Notes under the pieces: generated by a model
What the model saw: only the letters and a program-made list of their open reading frames with translations
Told to the model about the DNA's origin: nothing
Databases searched by the model: none
Shown here: piece by piece, positions 10,398 through 22,527 of the stretch
Layout of the letters: every line of letters begins with the position of its first letter
How positions within the stretch are numbered: position 1 is the stretch's first letter
Assembly: GCF_029227915.1 (NCBI RefSeq)
Contig: NC_079878.1
Span: 2,854,001-2,918,000 of the forward strand
Direction of reading: 5' to 3'
Length of the DNA: 64,000 nt
Source: Hydractinia symbiolongicarpus
Taxonomy: Eukaryota > Cnidaria > Hydrozoa > Anthoathecata > Hydractiniidae
Made by a program: the position numbers and the translations under genes

Positions 10398-11818
10398 ATG
10401 AGTTTACTTACCGGGTACTTTCTTTGTATACTTTTGACTATATGGGCCGAGTCCGGGGTTTACGGGAAATCGCAGGTTTTCGTTTGCCGGCGATTAAACT
10501 TCTTTTATTCAGCGTCTCATCAAAAATGAAAACATTTTTGTAAACTACAAGTCCCATGCGTTTTAGTGGTGAAAAAATAATATAAAAAATCGTTTGGGAA
10601 ATGGGTTTACTCCCTGGGTACTTTCTTTGTATACTTTTGATTATACGGGCCGAGTCCGGGGTTTACGGGAAATGGCGGGTTTTCGTTTGCCGGCGATTAA
10701 ACTTCTTTTATTCAGCGTCTCATCAAAAATGAAAACATTTTTGAAAACTACAAGTCTCATGCGTTTTAGTGGTGAAAAGATACTTTAAAAAATCGTTTTG
10801 GAAATAAGTTTACTCACAGGGTACTTTCTTTGTATACATTTGACTATACAGGCCAAGCCCGGGATTTACGAGAAATCGCGGGTTTTCGTTAGCCGGCGAT
10901 TAAACCACTTTCATTAGGCGTCTCATCAAAAATGAAAACATTTCTGAAAACTACAGGTCTCATGCGTTTTAGTGGTGAAAAAATAATTTAAAAAATTGTT
11001 CGGGAAATGAGTTTAATCCCTGGGTACTTTCTTTGTATACTTTTGACTATACGGGCCGAGTCGGGGATTTACGGGAAGTCGCGGGTTTTTGTTTGCCGGC
11101 GATTAAACTTCTTTTATTCAGCGTCTCATCAAAAATGAAAACATTTTTAAAAACTACAAGTCTCATGGGCTTTAGTGGTTAAATAATAATTTAAAAAATC
11201 GTTCGGGAAATGAGTTTACTCCCTGGGTACTTTCTTTGTATGCATTCGACTATACGGGCCAAGCCAGGGATTTACGGGAAATCGCGGGTTTTCGTTTGCC
11301 GGCAATTAAACCACTTTCATTAAGCGTCTCATCAAAAATGAAAACATTTCTGAAAACTACAGGTCTCATGCGTTTTAGTGGTGAAAAAATAATTTAAAAA
11401 ATCGTTCGGGAAATGAGTTTACTCCCTGGGTGCTTTCTTTGTATACTTTTGACTATACGGGCCGAGTCCGGGATTTACGGGAAATCGCAGGTTTTTGTTT
11501 GCCGGCGATTAAACTTCTTTTATTCAGCGTCTCATCAAAAATGAAAACACTTTTGAAAACTACAAGTCTCATGCGTTTTAGTGGTGAAAAAATAATTTAA
11601 AAAATCGTTCGGGAAATGAGTTTACTCCCTGAGTACTTTCTTTTTATACTTTTGACTATACGGGCCGAGTCCGGGGTTTACGGGAAATGGCGGGTTTTCG
11701 TTTGCCGGCCATTAAACTTCTTTTAATAAGCGTCTCATCAAAAATGAAAACATTTTTGAAAACTACAAGTCTCATGCGTTTTAGTGGTGAAAAAATAATT
11801 TAAAAAATCGTTTTGGAA

Positions 11819-11859
11819 ATGAGTTTAATCACAGGGTACTTTCTTTGTATACATGGGAA
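11819..11859 (+). repeat. Truncated 41-bp monomer (6 of 13)
   Basis: Same junction; counterpart at 7,842 in HOR copy 1. Confidence 0.92.
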
Positions 11860-12872
11860 ATGAGTTTACTCCCCGGGTACTTTCTTTGTATACTTTTGAC
11901 TATATGGGCCGAGTCCGGGGTTTACGGGAAATCGCAGGTTTTCGTTTACCGGCGATTAAACTTCTTTTATTCAGCGTCTCATCAAAAATGAAAACATTTT
12001 TGTAAACTACAAGTCCCATGCGTTTAGTGGTGAAAAAATAATATAAAAAATCGTTCGGGAAATGGGTTTACTCCCTGGGTACTTTCTTTGTATACTTTTG
12101 ACAATACTCCCCGAATCCGGGATTTACGGGAAGTCGCTGGTTTTCGTTTGCCGGTGATTAAACTTCTTTTATTCCGCGTCTCATCAAAAATGAAAACATT
12201 TTTAAAAACTACAAGTCTCATGGGCTTTAGTGGTGAAATAATAATTTAAAAAATCGTTCGGGAAATGAGTTTACTCCCTGGGTACCTTCTTTGTATACTT
12301 TTGACTATACGGCCGAGTCCGGGATTTACGGGAAATCGCGGGTTTTCGTTTGCCGGCGATTAAACTTCTTTTATTCAGCGTCTCATCAAAAATGAAAACA
12401 CTTTTGAAAACTACAAGTCTCATGCGTTTTAGTGGTGAAAAAATAATTTAAAAAATCGTTCGGGAAATGAGTTTACTCCCTGGGTACTTTCTTTTTATAC
12501 TTTTGACTATACGGGCCCAGTCCGGGACTTACGGGAAATCGTGGGTTTTCGTGTGCCGGCGATTAAACATCTTTTATTGAGCGTCCCATCAAAAATGAAA
12601 ACATTTTTAAAAACTACAAGTCTCATGCGTTTTAGTGGTGAAAAAATATTATAAAAAATCGTTCGGGAAATGCGTTTACTCCCTGGGTACTTTCTTTGTA
12701 TACTTTTGACTATACGGGCCGAGTCCGGGGTTTACGGGAAATGGCGGGTTTTCGTTTGCCGGCGATTAAACTTCTTTTAATAAGCGTCTCATCAAAAATG
12801 AAAACATTTTTGAAAACTACAAGTCTCATGCGTTTTAGTGGTGAAAAAATAATTTAAAAAATCGTTTTGGAA

Positions 12873-12913
12873 ATGAGTTTAATCACAGGGTACTTTCTTT
12901 GTATACATGGGAA
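12873..12913 (+). repeat. Truncated 41-bp monomer (7 of 13)
   Basis: Same junction; counterpart at 8,896 in HOR copy 1. Confidence 0.92.
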
Positions 12914-13603
12914 ATGAGTTTACTCCCCGGGTACTTTCTTTGTATACTTTTGACTATATGGGCCGAGTCCGGGGTTTACGGGAAATCGCAGGTTTTCGTT
13001 TGCCGGCGATTAAACTTCTTTTATTCAGCGTCTCATCAAAAATGAAAACATTTTTGTAAACTACAAGTCCCATGCGTTTTAGTGGTGAAAAAATAATATA
13101 AAAAATCGTTCGGGAAATGGGTTTACTCCCTGGGTACTTTCTTTTTATACATTTGATTATACGGGCCGAGTCCGGGGTTTACGGGAAATGGCGGGTTTTC
13201 GTTTGCCGGCGATTAAACTTCTTTTATTCAGCGTCTCATCAAAAATGAAAACATTTTTGAAAACTACAAGTCTCATGCGTTTTAGTGGTGAAAAGATAAT
13301 TTAAAAAATCGTTTTGGAAATGAGTTTACTCACAGGGTACTTTCTTTGTATACATTTGACTATACGGGCCAAACCCTGGATTTACGGGAAATCGCGGGTT
13401 TTCGTTTGCCGGCGATTAAACCACTTTCATTAAACGTCTCATCAAAAATGAAAACATTTCTGAAAACTACAAGTCTCATGCGTTTTAGTGGTGAAAAAAT
13501 AATTTAAAAAATCGTTCGGGAAATAAGTTTACTCCCTGGGTACTTTCTTTGTATACTTTTGACAATACTCCCCGAATCCGGGATTTACGGGAAGTCGCTG
13601 GTT

Positions 13604-15520
13604 TTCGTTTGCCGGCGATTAAACTTCTTTTATTCCGCGTCTCATCAAAAATGAAAACATTTTTAAAAACTACAAGTCTCTTGGGCTTTAGTGGTGAAAT
13701 AATAATTTAAAAAATCGTTCGGGAAATGAGTTTACTCCCTGGGTACCTTCTTTGTATACTTTTGACTATACGGCCGAGTCCGGGATTTACGGGAAATCGC
13801 GGGTTTTCGTTTGCCGGCGATTAAACTTCTTTTATTCAGCGTCTCATCAAAAATGAAAACACTTTTGAAAACTACAAGTCTCATGCGTTTTAGTGGTGAA
13901 AAAATAATTTAAAAAATCGTTCGGGAAATGAGTTTACTCCCTGGGTACTTTCTTTTTATACTTTTGACTATACGGGCCGAGTCCGGGACTTACGGGAAAT
14001 CGTGGGTTTTCGTGTGCCGGCGATTAAACTTCTTTTATTGAGCGTCCAATCAAAAATGAAAACATTTTTAAAAACTACAAGTCTCATGCGTTTTAGTGGT
14101 GAAAAAATATTATAAAAAATCGTTCGGGAAATGCGTTTACTCCCTGGGTACTTTCTTTGTATACTTTTGACTATACGGGCCGAGTCCGGGGTTTACGGGA
14201 AATGGCGGGTTTTCGTTTGCCGGCGATTAAACTTCTTTTAATAAACGTCTCATCAAAAATGAAAACTTTTTTGAAAACTACAAGTCTCATGCGTTTTAGT
14301 GGTGAAAAAATAATTTAAAAAATCGTTTTGGAAATGAGTTTAATCACAGGGTACTTTCTTTGTATACATGGGAAATGAGTTTACTTACCGGGTACTTTCT
14401 TTGTATACTTTTGACTATATGGGCCGAGTCCGTGGTTTACGGGAAATCGCAGGTTTTCGTTTGCCGGCGATTAAACTTCTTTTATTCAGCGTCTCATCAA
14501 AAATGAAAACATTTTTGTAAACTACAAGTCCCATGCGTTTTAGTGGTGAAAAAATAATATAAAAAATCGTTCGGGAAATGGGTTTACTCCCTGGGTACTT
14601 TCTTTGTATACTTTTGATTATACGGGCCGAGTCCGGGGTTTACGGGAAATGGCGGGTTTTCGTTTGCCGGCGATTAAACTTCTTTTATTCAGCGTCTCAT
14701 CAAAAATGAAAACATTTTTGAAAACTACAAGTCTCATGCGTTTTAGTGGTGAAAAGATACTTTAAAAAATCGTTTTGGAAATAAGTTTACTCACAGGGTA
14801 CTTTCTTTGTATACATTCGACTATACAGGCCAAGCCCGGGATTTACGAGAAATCGCGGGTTTTCGTTTGCCGGCGATTAAACCACTTTCATTAGGCGTCT
14901 CATCAAAAATGAAAACATTTCTGAAAACTACAGGTCTCATGCGTTTTAGTGGTGAAAAAATAATTTAAAAAATCGTTCGGGAAATGAGTTTAATCCCTGG
15001 GTACTTTCTTTGTATACTTTTGACTATACGGGCCGAGTCGGGGATTTACGGGAAGTCGCGGGTTTTTGTTTGCCGGCGATTAAACTTCTTTTATTCAGCG
15101 TCTCATCAAAAATGAAAACATTTTTAAAAACTACAAGTCTCATGGGCTTTAGTGGTTAAATAATAATTTAAAAAATCGTTCGGGAAATGAGTTTACTCCC
15201 TGGGTACTTTCTTTGTATGCATTCGACTATACGGGCCAAGCCCGGGATTTACGGGAAATCGCGGGTTTTCGTTTGCCGGCAATTAAACCACTTTCATTAA
15301 GCGTCTCATCAAAAATGAAAACATTTCTGAAAACAACAAGTCTCATGCGTTTTAGTGGTGAAAAAATAATTTAAAAAATCGTTCGGGAAATGAGTTTACT
15401 TCCTGGGTACTTTCTTTGTATACTTTTGACTATACGGGCCGAGTCCGGGATTTACGGGAAATCGCAGGTTTTTGTTTGCCGGCGATTAAACTTCTTTTAT
15501 TCAGCGTCTCATCAAAAATG
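13604..15520 (+). repeat. 3,977-bp higher-order repeat, copy 3 (partial and more diverged)
   Basis: The same offset of 3,977 continues from copy 2 with the truncated unit at 14,334, but differences appear: CGTGGTTTAC near 14,431, GTTCGGGAAATGGG near 14,570, CATTCGACTATACAGG and GTTTGCCGG in place of GTTAGCCGG. Alignment to copy 2 stops near 15,520, where TTTTTGTAAAC replaces CTTTTGAAAAC. The edge copy being the most diverged is the usual pattern in amplified HOR arrays. Confidence 0.85.
14334..14374 (+). repeat. Truncated 41-bp monomer (8 of 13)
   Basis: Same junction, in the partial third HOR copy; followed by TTTACTTACCGGG like the units at 6,380 and 10,357. Confidence 0.92.
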
Positions 15521-16403
15521 AAAACATTTTTGTAAACTACAAGTCCCATGCGTTTTAGTGTTGAAAAAATAATTTTAAAAATCGTTCGGGAAATGAGTTT
15601 ACTCCCTTGGTACTTTCTTTGTATACTTTTAACTATACGGGCCGAGTCCGGGGTTTACGGGAAATGGCGGATTTTCGTTTGCCGGCGATTAAACTTCTTT
15701 TATTCAGCGTCTCATCAAAAATGAAAACATTTTTGAAAACTACAAGTCTCATGCGTTTTAGTGGTGAAAAGATAATTTAAAAAATCGTTTTGGAAATGAG
15801 TTTACTCACAGGGTACTTTCTTTGTATACATTTGACTATACGGGCCAAGCCCGGGATTTCCGGAAATCGCGGGTTTTCGTTTGCCGGCGATTAAACCACT
15901 TTCATTAAACGTCTCATCAAAAATGAAAACATTTCTAAAAATTACAAGTCTCATGCGTTTTAGTGGTGAAAAAATAATTTAAAAAATCGTTCGGAAAATG
16001 AGTTTACTCCCTGGGTACTTTCTTTTTATACTTTTGACTATACGGGCCCAGTCCGGGATTTACGGGAAATCGCGGGTTTTTGTGTGTCGGCGATTAAACT
16101 TCTTTTATTCAGCGTCCCATCAAAAATGAAAACATTTTTAAAAACTACAAGTCTCATGCGTTTTAGTGGTGAAAAAATAATATAAAAAATCGTTCGGGAA
16201 ATGAGTTTACTCCCTGGGTACTTTCTTTGTAAACTTTTGACTATACGGGCCGAGTTCGGGGTTTACGGGAAATGGCGGGTTTTCGTTTGCCGGCGATTAA
16301 ACTTCTTTTAATAAGCGTCTCATCAAAAATGAAAACATTTTTGAAAACTACAAGTCTCATGCGTTTTAGTGGTGAAAAAATAATTTAAAAAATCGTTTTG
16401 GAA

Positions 16404-16444
16404 AGGAGTTTAATCACAGGGTACTTTCTTTGTATACATGGGAA
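16404..16444 (+). repeat. Truncated 41-bp monomer (9 of 13)
   Basis: Same junction and same TTTAATCACAGGG marker, but its ATGAG box is mutated to AGGAG. It lies outside the 3,977-bp phase, in the diverged transition region. Confidence 0.9.
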
Positions 16445-17459
16445 ATGAGTTTACTCCCCGGGTACTTTCTTTGTATACTTTTGACTATATGGGCCGAGTC
16501 CGGGGTTTACGGGAAATGGTGGGTTTTCGTTTGCCGGCAATTAAACTTCTTTTTTTCAGCGTCTCATCAAAAATGAAAACATTTTTGAAAACTACAAGTC
16601 TCATGCGTTTTAGTGGTGAAAAGATACTTTAAAAAATCGTTTTGGAAATGAGTTTACTCACAGGGTACTTTCTTTGTATACATTCGACTATACGGGCCAA
16701 GCCCGGGGTTTACGGAAAATCGCGGGTTTTCGTTTGCCGGCGATTAAACCACTTTCATTAAGCGTCTCATCAAAAATGAAAACATTTCTGAAAACTACAG
16801 GTCTTATGCGTTTTAGTGGTGAAAAATTAATTTAAAAAATCGTTCGGGAAATGAGTTTACTCCCTGGGTACTTTCTTTGTATACTTTTGACTATACGGGC
16901 CGAGTCGGGGATTTACGTGAAGTCGCGGGTTTCCGTTTGCCGGCGATTAAACTTCTTTTATTTAGCGTCTCATCAAAAATGAAAACATTTTTAAAAACTA
17001 CAAGTCTCATGGGCTTTAGTGGTTAAATAATAATTTAAAAAATCGTTCGGGAAATGAGTTTACTCCCTGGGTACTTTCTTTGTACGCATTCGACTATACG
17101 GGCCAAGCCCGGGATTTACGGGAAATCGCGGGTTTCCCTTTGCCGGCGATTAAACCACTTTCATTAAGCGTCTCATCAAAAATGAAAACATTTCTGAAAA
17201 CTACAAGTCTCATGCGTTTTAGTGGTGAAAAAATAATTTAAAAAATCGTTCGGGAAATGAGTTTACTCCATGGGTATTTTCTTTGTATAATTTTGTCTAT
17301 ACGGCCCGAGTCCGGGATTTACGGGAAGTCGCGGGTTTTCGTTTGCCGGCGATTAAACTTCTTTTATTCAGCGTCTCATCAAAAATGAAAACATTTTTAA
17401 AAACTACAAGTCTCATGGGCTTTAGTGGTGAAATAATAATTTAAAAAATCGTTCGGGAA

Positions 17460-17662
17460 ATGAGTTTACTCCCTGGGTACTTTCTTTGTATACTTTTGAC
17501 TATACGGGCCGAGTCCGGGATTTACGGGAAATCGCAGGTTTTCGTTTGCCGGCGATTAAACTTCTTTTATTTAGCGTCTCATCAAAAATGAAAACATTTT
17601 TGTAAACTACAAGTCCCATGCGTTTTAGTGGTGAAAAAATAATTTAAAAAATCGTTCGGGAA
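17460..17662 (+). repeat. Representative monomer, type A with GCAGG core and GTAAACTACAAGTCCC
   Basis: A 203-bp unit. The G-rich core reads ATCGCAGGTTTTCG, so the fourth GGG run is broken. The tail has TTTTTGTAAACTACAAGTCCC. The two diagnostic sites usually travel together, which marks a true subtype rather than random mutation. It commonly precedes the GGGGTTTACGGG subtype. Confidence 0.88.
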
Positions 17663-17865
17663 ATGAGTTTACTCCCTGGGTACTTTCTTTGTATACTTTT
17701 GACTATACGGGCCGAGTCCGGGGTTTACGGGAAATGGCGGGTTTTCGTTTGCCGGCGATTAAACTTCTTTTATTCAGCGTCTCCTCAAAAATGAAAACAT
17801 TTTTGAAAACTACAAGTCTCATGCGTTTTAGTGGTGAAAAGATAATTTAAAAAATCGGTTTGGAA
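17663..17865 (+). repeat. Representative monomer, type A with GGGGTTTACGGG core
   Basis: A 203-bp unit whose core reads TCCGGGGTTTACGGGAAATGGCGGG in outline: GGGG replaces GGGA and AAATGGC replaces AAATCGC. The tail is the standard TTTTTGAAAACTACAAGTCTC and ends in GAAAAGATAATTT. It often precedes a B-type monomer, as here (next unit at 17,866). Confidence 0.88.
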
Positions 17866-20050
17866 ATGAGTTTACTCACAGGGTACTTTCTTTGTATACA
17901 TTTGACTATACGGGCCAAGCCCGGGATTTACGGGAAATTGCGGGTTTTCGTTTGCCGGCGATTAAACTTCTTTTATTCATCGTCTCATCAAAAATGAAAA
18001 CATTTCTGAAAACTACAAGTCTCATGCGTTTTAGTGGCGAAAAAATAATTTAAAAAATCGTTCGGGAAATGAGTTTACTCCCTGGGTACCTTCTTTGTAT
18101 ACTTTTGACTATACCGGCCGAGTCCGGGATTTACGGGAAATCGCGGGTTTTCGTTTGCCGGCGATTAAACTTCTTTTATTCAGCGTCTCATCAAAAATGA
18201 AAACATTTTTAAAAACTACAAGTCTCATGGGCTTTAGTGGTGAAATAATAATTTAAAAAATCGTTCGGGAAATGAGTTTACTCCCTGGGTACTTTCTTTG
18301 TATACTTTTGACTATACGGGCCGAGTCCGGGATTTACGGGAAATCGCAGGTTTTCGTTTGCCGGCGATTAAACTTCTTTTATTTAGCGTCTCATCAAAAA
18401 TGAAAACATTTTTGTAAACTACAAGTCCCATGCGTTTTAGTGGTGAAAAAATAATTTAAAAAATCGTTCGGGAAATGAGTTTACTCCCTGGGTACTTTCT
18501 TTGTATACTTTTGACTATACGGGCCGAGTCCGGGGTTTACGGGAAATGGCGGGTTTTCGTTTGCCGGCGATTAAACTTCTTTTATTCAGCGTCTCATCAA
18601 AAATGAAAACATTTTTGAAAACTACAAATCTCATGCGTTTTAGTGGTGAAAAGATAATTTAAAAAATCGGTTTGGAAATGAGTTTACTGACAGGGTACTT
18701 TCTTTGTATACATTTGACTATACGGGCCAAGCCCGGGATTTACGGGAAATTGCGGGTTTTCGTTTGCCGGCGATTAAACTTCTTTTATTCATCGTCTCAT
18801 CAAAAATGAAAACATTTCTGAAAACTACAAGTCTCATGCGTTTTAGTGGCGAAAAAATAATTTAAAAAATCGTTCGGGAAATGAGTTTACTCCCTGGGTA
18901 CCTTCTTTGTATACTTTTGACTATACCGGCCGAGTCCGGGATTTACGGGAAATCGCGGGTTTTCGTTTGCCGGCGATTAAACTTCTTTTATTTAGCGTCT
19001 CATCAAAAATGAAAACATTTTTAAAAACTACAAGTCTCATGGGCTTTAGTGGTGAAATAATAATTTAAAAAATCGTTCGGGAAATGAGTTTGCTCCCTAG
19101 GTACTTCTTTTGTATACATTTGACTATACAGGCCGAGTCCGGGGTTTACGGGAAATGGCGGGTTTTCGTTTGCCGGCGATTAAACTTCTTTTATTTAGCG
19201 TCTCATCAAAAATGAAAACATTTTTGTAAACTACAAGTCCCATGCGTTTTAGTGGTGAAAAAATAATTTAAAAAATCGTTCGGGAAATGAGTTTACTCCC
19301 TGGGTACTTTCTTTGTATACTTTTGACTATACGGGCCGAGTCCGGGGTTTACGGGAAATGGCGGGTTTTTGTTTGCCGGCGATTAAACTTCTTTTATTCA
19401 GCGTCTCATCAAAAATGAAAACATTTTTGAAAACTACAAGTCTCATGCGTTTTAGTGGTGAAAAGATAATTTAAAAACTCGGTTTGGAAATGAGTTTACT
19501 CACAGGGTACTTTCTTTGTATACATTTGACTATACGGGCCAAGCCCGGGATTTACGGGAAATTGCGGGTTTTCGTTTCCCGGCGATTAAACTTCTTTTAT
19601 TCAGCGTCTCATCAAAAATGAAAACATTTCTGAAAACTACAAGTCTCATGCGTTTTAGTGGCGAAAAAATAATTTAAAAAATCGTTCGGGAAATGAGTTT
19701 ACTCCCCGGGTACCTTCTTTGTATACTTTTGACTATACGGGTCGAGTCCGGGATTTACGGGAAATCGCGGGTTTTCGTTTGCCGGCGATTAAACTTCTTT
19801 TATTCAGCGTCTCATCAAAAATGAAAACATTTTTAAAAACTACAAGTCTCATGGGCTTTAGTGGTGAAATAATAATTTAAAAAATCGTTTTGAAAATGAG
19901 TTTACTCACAGGGTACTTTCTTTGTATACATTCGACTATACGGGCCAAGCCCGGGATTTACGGGTAATCGCGGGTTTTCGTTTGCCGGCGATTAAACCAC
20001 TTTCATTAAGCGTCTCATCCAAAATGAAAACATCTCAGAAAACTACAAGT
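17820..20050 (+). repeat. 812-bp (4-monomer) HOR, three tandem copies
   Basis: The GAAAAGATAATTTAAAAA plus CGGTTTGG signature starts copies at 17,820, 18,632 and 19,444, each 812 bp (4 x 203) apart. Order in each copy: GGTTTGG monomer, GGCGAAAAAATAATTT monomer, GGGCTTTAG monomer, then GGGGTTTACGGG-type monomers. The same HOR occurs at 1 and 812, one base shorter because of an A-tract deletion near 437. The third copy is incomplete. Confidence 0.85.
18069..18271 (+). repeat. Representative monomer, type A with GGGCTTTAG end
   Basis: A 203-bp unit counted from ATGAG to the next ATGAG. It carries CTCCCTGGG, CCGAGTCCGGG, CTTCTTTTATTCAG and a T5A5 stretch in place of TTTTTGAAAAC. It ends in CATGGGCTTTAGTGGTGAAAT, where most monomers have CATGCGTTTTAGTGG. 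Its ATAATAATTT tail differs from the usual AAAATAATTT. This end variant recurs through the window, often before an A monomer that has GCAGGTTTTCG. Confidence 0.9.
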
Positions 20051-20700
20051 CTCATGCGTTTTAGTGGTGAAAAAGTAATTTAAAAAATCGTTCGGAAAAT
20101 GAGTTTGCTCCCTGGGTACTTTCTTTGTATACTTTTGACTATACGGGCCAAGCCCGGGATTTACGGGAAATCGCGGGTTTTCGTTTGCCGGCGATTAAAC
20201 TTCTTTTATTCAGCGTCTCATCAAAAATGAAAACACTTTTGAAAACTACAAGTCTCATGCGTTTTAGTGGTGAAAAGATAATTAAAAAAAATCGTTTTGG
20301 AAATGAGTTTACTCCCTGGGTACTTTCTTTGTATACTTTTGACTATACGGGCCGAGTCCGGGATTTACGGCAAGTCGCAAGTTTTCGTTTGCCGCCGATT
20401 AAACTTCTTTTATTCAGCGTCTCATCAAAAATGAAAACATTTTTAAAAACTACAAGTCTCATGGGCTTTAGTGGTGAAATAATAATTTAAAAAATCGTTC
20501 GGGAAATGAGTTTACTCCCTGGGTACTTTCTTTGTATACTTTTGACTATACGGGCCGAGTCCGGGATTTACGGAAAATGGCAGGTTTTCGTTTGCCGGCG
20601 ATTAAACGTCTTTTATTCAGCGTCTCATCAAAAATGAAAACATTTTTAAAAACTACAAGTCTCATGGGCTTTAGTGGTGAAATAATAATTTAAAAAATTG

Positions 20701-22527
20701 TTCGAGAAATGAGTTTACTCCCTAGGTACTTTCTTTGTATACATTTGACTATACGGGCCGAGTCCGGGGTTTACGGGAAATGGCGGGTTTTCGTTTGCCG
20801 GCGATTAAACTTCTTTTATTCAACGTCCCATCAAAAATGAAAACATTTTTGAAAACTACAAGTCTCATGCGTGTTAGTGGTGAAAAGATAATTTAAAAAA
20901 TCGTTTTGGAAATGAGTTTACTCACAGGGTACTTTCTTTGTATACATTCGACTATACGGGCCAAGCCCGGGATTTACGGGAAATCGCGTGTTTTCGTTTG
21001 CCGGCTATTAAACCACATTCATTAAGCGTCTCATCAAAAATGAAAACATTTCTGAAAACTGCAAATCTCATGGGATTTAGTGGTGAAATAATAATTTAAA
21101 AAATCGTTCGTGAAATGAGTTTACTCCCTGGGTACTTTCTTTGTATACTTTTGACTATACGGGCCGAGTCCAGGATTTACGGGAAATCGCAGGTTTTCGT
21201 TTGCCGGCGATTAAACTCCTTTTATTCAGCGTCTCATCAAAAATGAAAACATTTTTGATAACTACAAGTCTCATGCGTTTTAGTGGTGAAAAGATAATTT
21301 AAATAATCGTTTTGGAAATGAGTTTACTCACAGGGTACTTTCTTTGTATACATTCGACTATACGGGCCAAGCCCGGGATTTACGGGAAATCGCGGGTTTT
21401 CGTTTGCCGGCGATTAAACCACTTTCATTAAGCGTCTCATCAAAAATGAAAACATTTCTGCAAACTACAAGTCTCATGCGTTTTAGTGGTGAAAAAATAA
21501 TTTAAAAAATCGTTCGGGAAATCAGTTTACTCCCTGGGTACTTTCTTTATATACATTCAACTATACGGGCCAAGCCTGGGAATTACGGGAAATCGCGGGT
21601 TTTCGTTTGCCGGCGATTAAACTTCTTTTATTCAGCGTCTCATCAAAAATGAAAACACTTTTAAAAACTACAAGTCTCACGCGTTTTAGTGGTGAAAAAA
21701 TAATTTAAAAAATCGTTCGGGAAATGAGTTTACTCCCTCTGTACTTTCTTTGTATACTTTTGACTATTCGGGCCAAGCCCGGGATTTACGGGAAATCGCG
21801 GGTTTTCGTTTGCCGGCGATTAAACTTCTTTTATTCAGCGTCTCATCAAAAATGAAAACATTTTTGAAACCTACAAGTCTTATGCGTTTTAGTGGTGAAA
21901 AGATAATTTAAAAAATCGTTCTGGAAATGAGTTTACTCACAGGGTACTTTCTTTGTATACTTTTGACTATACGGGCCAAGCCCGGGATTTACGGGAAATC
22001 GCGGGTTTTCGTTTGCCGGCGATTAAACTTCTTTTATTCAGCGTCTCATCACAAATGAAAACACTTTTGAAAACTACAAGTCTCATGCGTTTTAGTGGTG
22101 AAAAGATAATTTAAAAAATCGTTTTGGAAATGAGTTTACTCACAGGTTATTTTCTTTGTATACATTCGACTATACGGGCCAAGCCCGGGATTTACGGGAA
22201 ATCACGGGTTTTCGTTTGCCGGCGATTAAACAACTTTCATTAAGCGTCTCCTCAAAAATGAAAACATTCTTGAAAACTAAAAGTCTTATGCTTTTTAGTG
22301 GTGAAAAAATAATTTAAATAATCGTTTTGGAAATGAGTTTACTCACAGGGTACTTTCTTTGTATACATTCGACTATACGGGCCAAGCCCGGGATTTACGG
22401 GAAATCGCGGGTTTTCGTTTGCCGGCGATTAAACCACCTTCATTAAGCGTCTCATCAAAAATGAAAACATTTCTGCAAACTACAAGTCTCATGCGTTTTA
22501 GTGGTGAAAAAATAATTTAAAAAATTG
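20701..22527 (+). repeat. 1,827-bp (9-monomer) tandem duplication, copy A
   Basis: Starts at the private TTCGAGAAATGAG variant, whose only other positions are 2,272 and 22,528. The unit is exactly 9 x 203 bp. The upstream segment has this stretch once (2,272-4,098), which dates the duplication after the segment copies separated, unless segment 1 lost one copy. Confidence 0.9.

Larger units (their letters stand above)
9627..13603 (+). repeat. 3,977-bp higher-order repeat, copy 2
   Basis: Copy 2 matches copy 1 throughout at an offset of 3,977. The truncated units at 10,357, 11,819 and 12,873 correspond to those at 6,380, 7,842 and 8,896, and the rare GTTAGCCGG and GCCGGTGATT variants are shared. 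I saw very few differences; one is CTCATGCG near 10,310 against CTTATGCG near 6,333. Confidence 0.9.
15520..17819 (+). repeat. Diverged transition region between the 3,977-bp array and segment 4
   Basis: About 11 monomers with many private substitutions, such as AGTGTTGAAAA at 15,557, TTTAACTATACGGG near 15,630, ATTTCCGGAAATC near 15,856 and GTGTGTCGGCG near 16,080. It includes one truncated unit outside the HOR phase. Its left part, with the adjoining end of HOR copy 3 (about 14,700-16,030), recurs at about 31,190-32,500. Confidence 0.7.
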
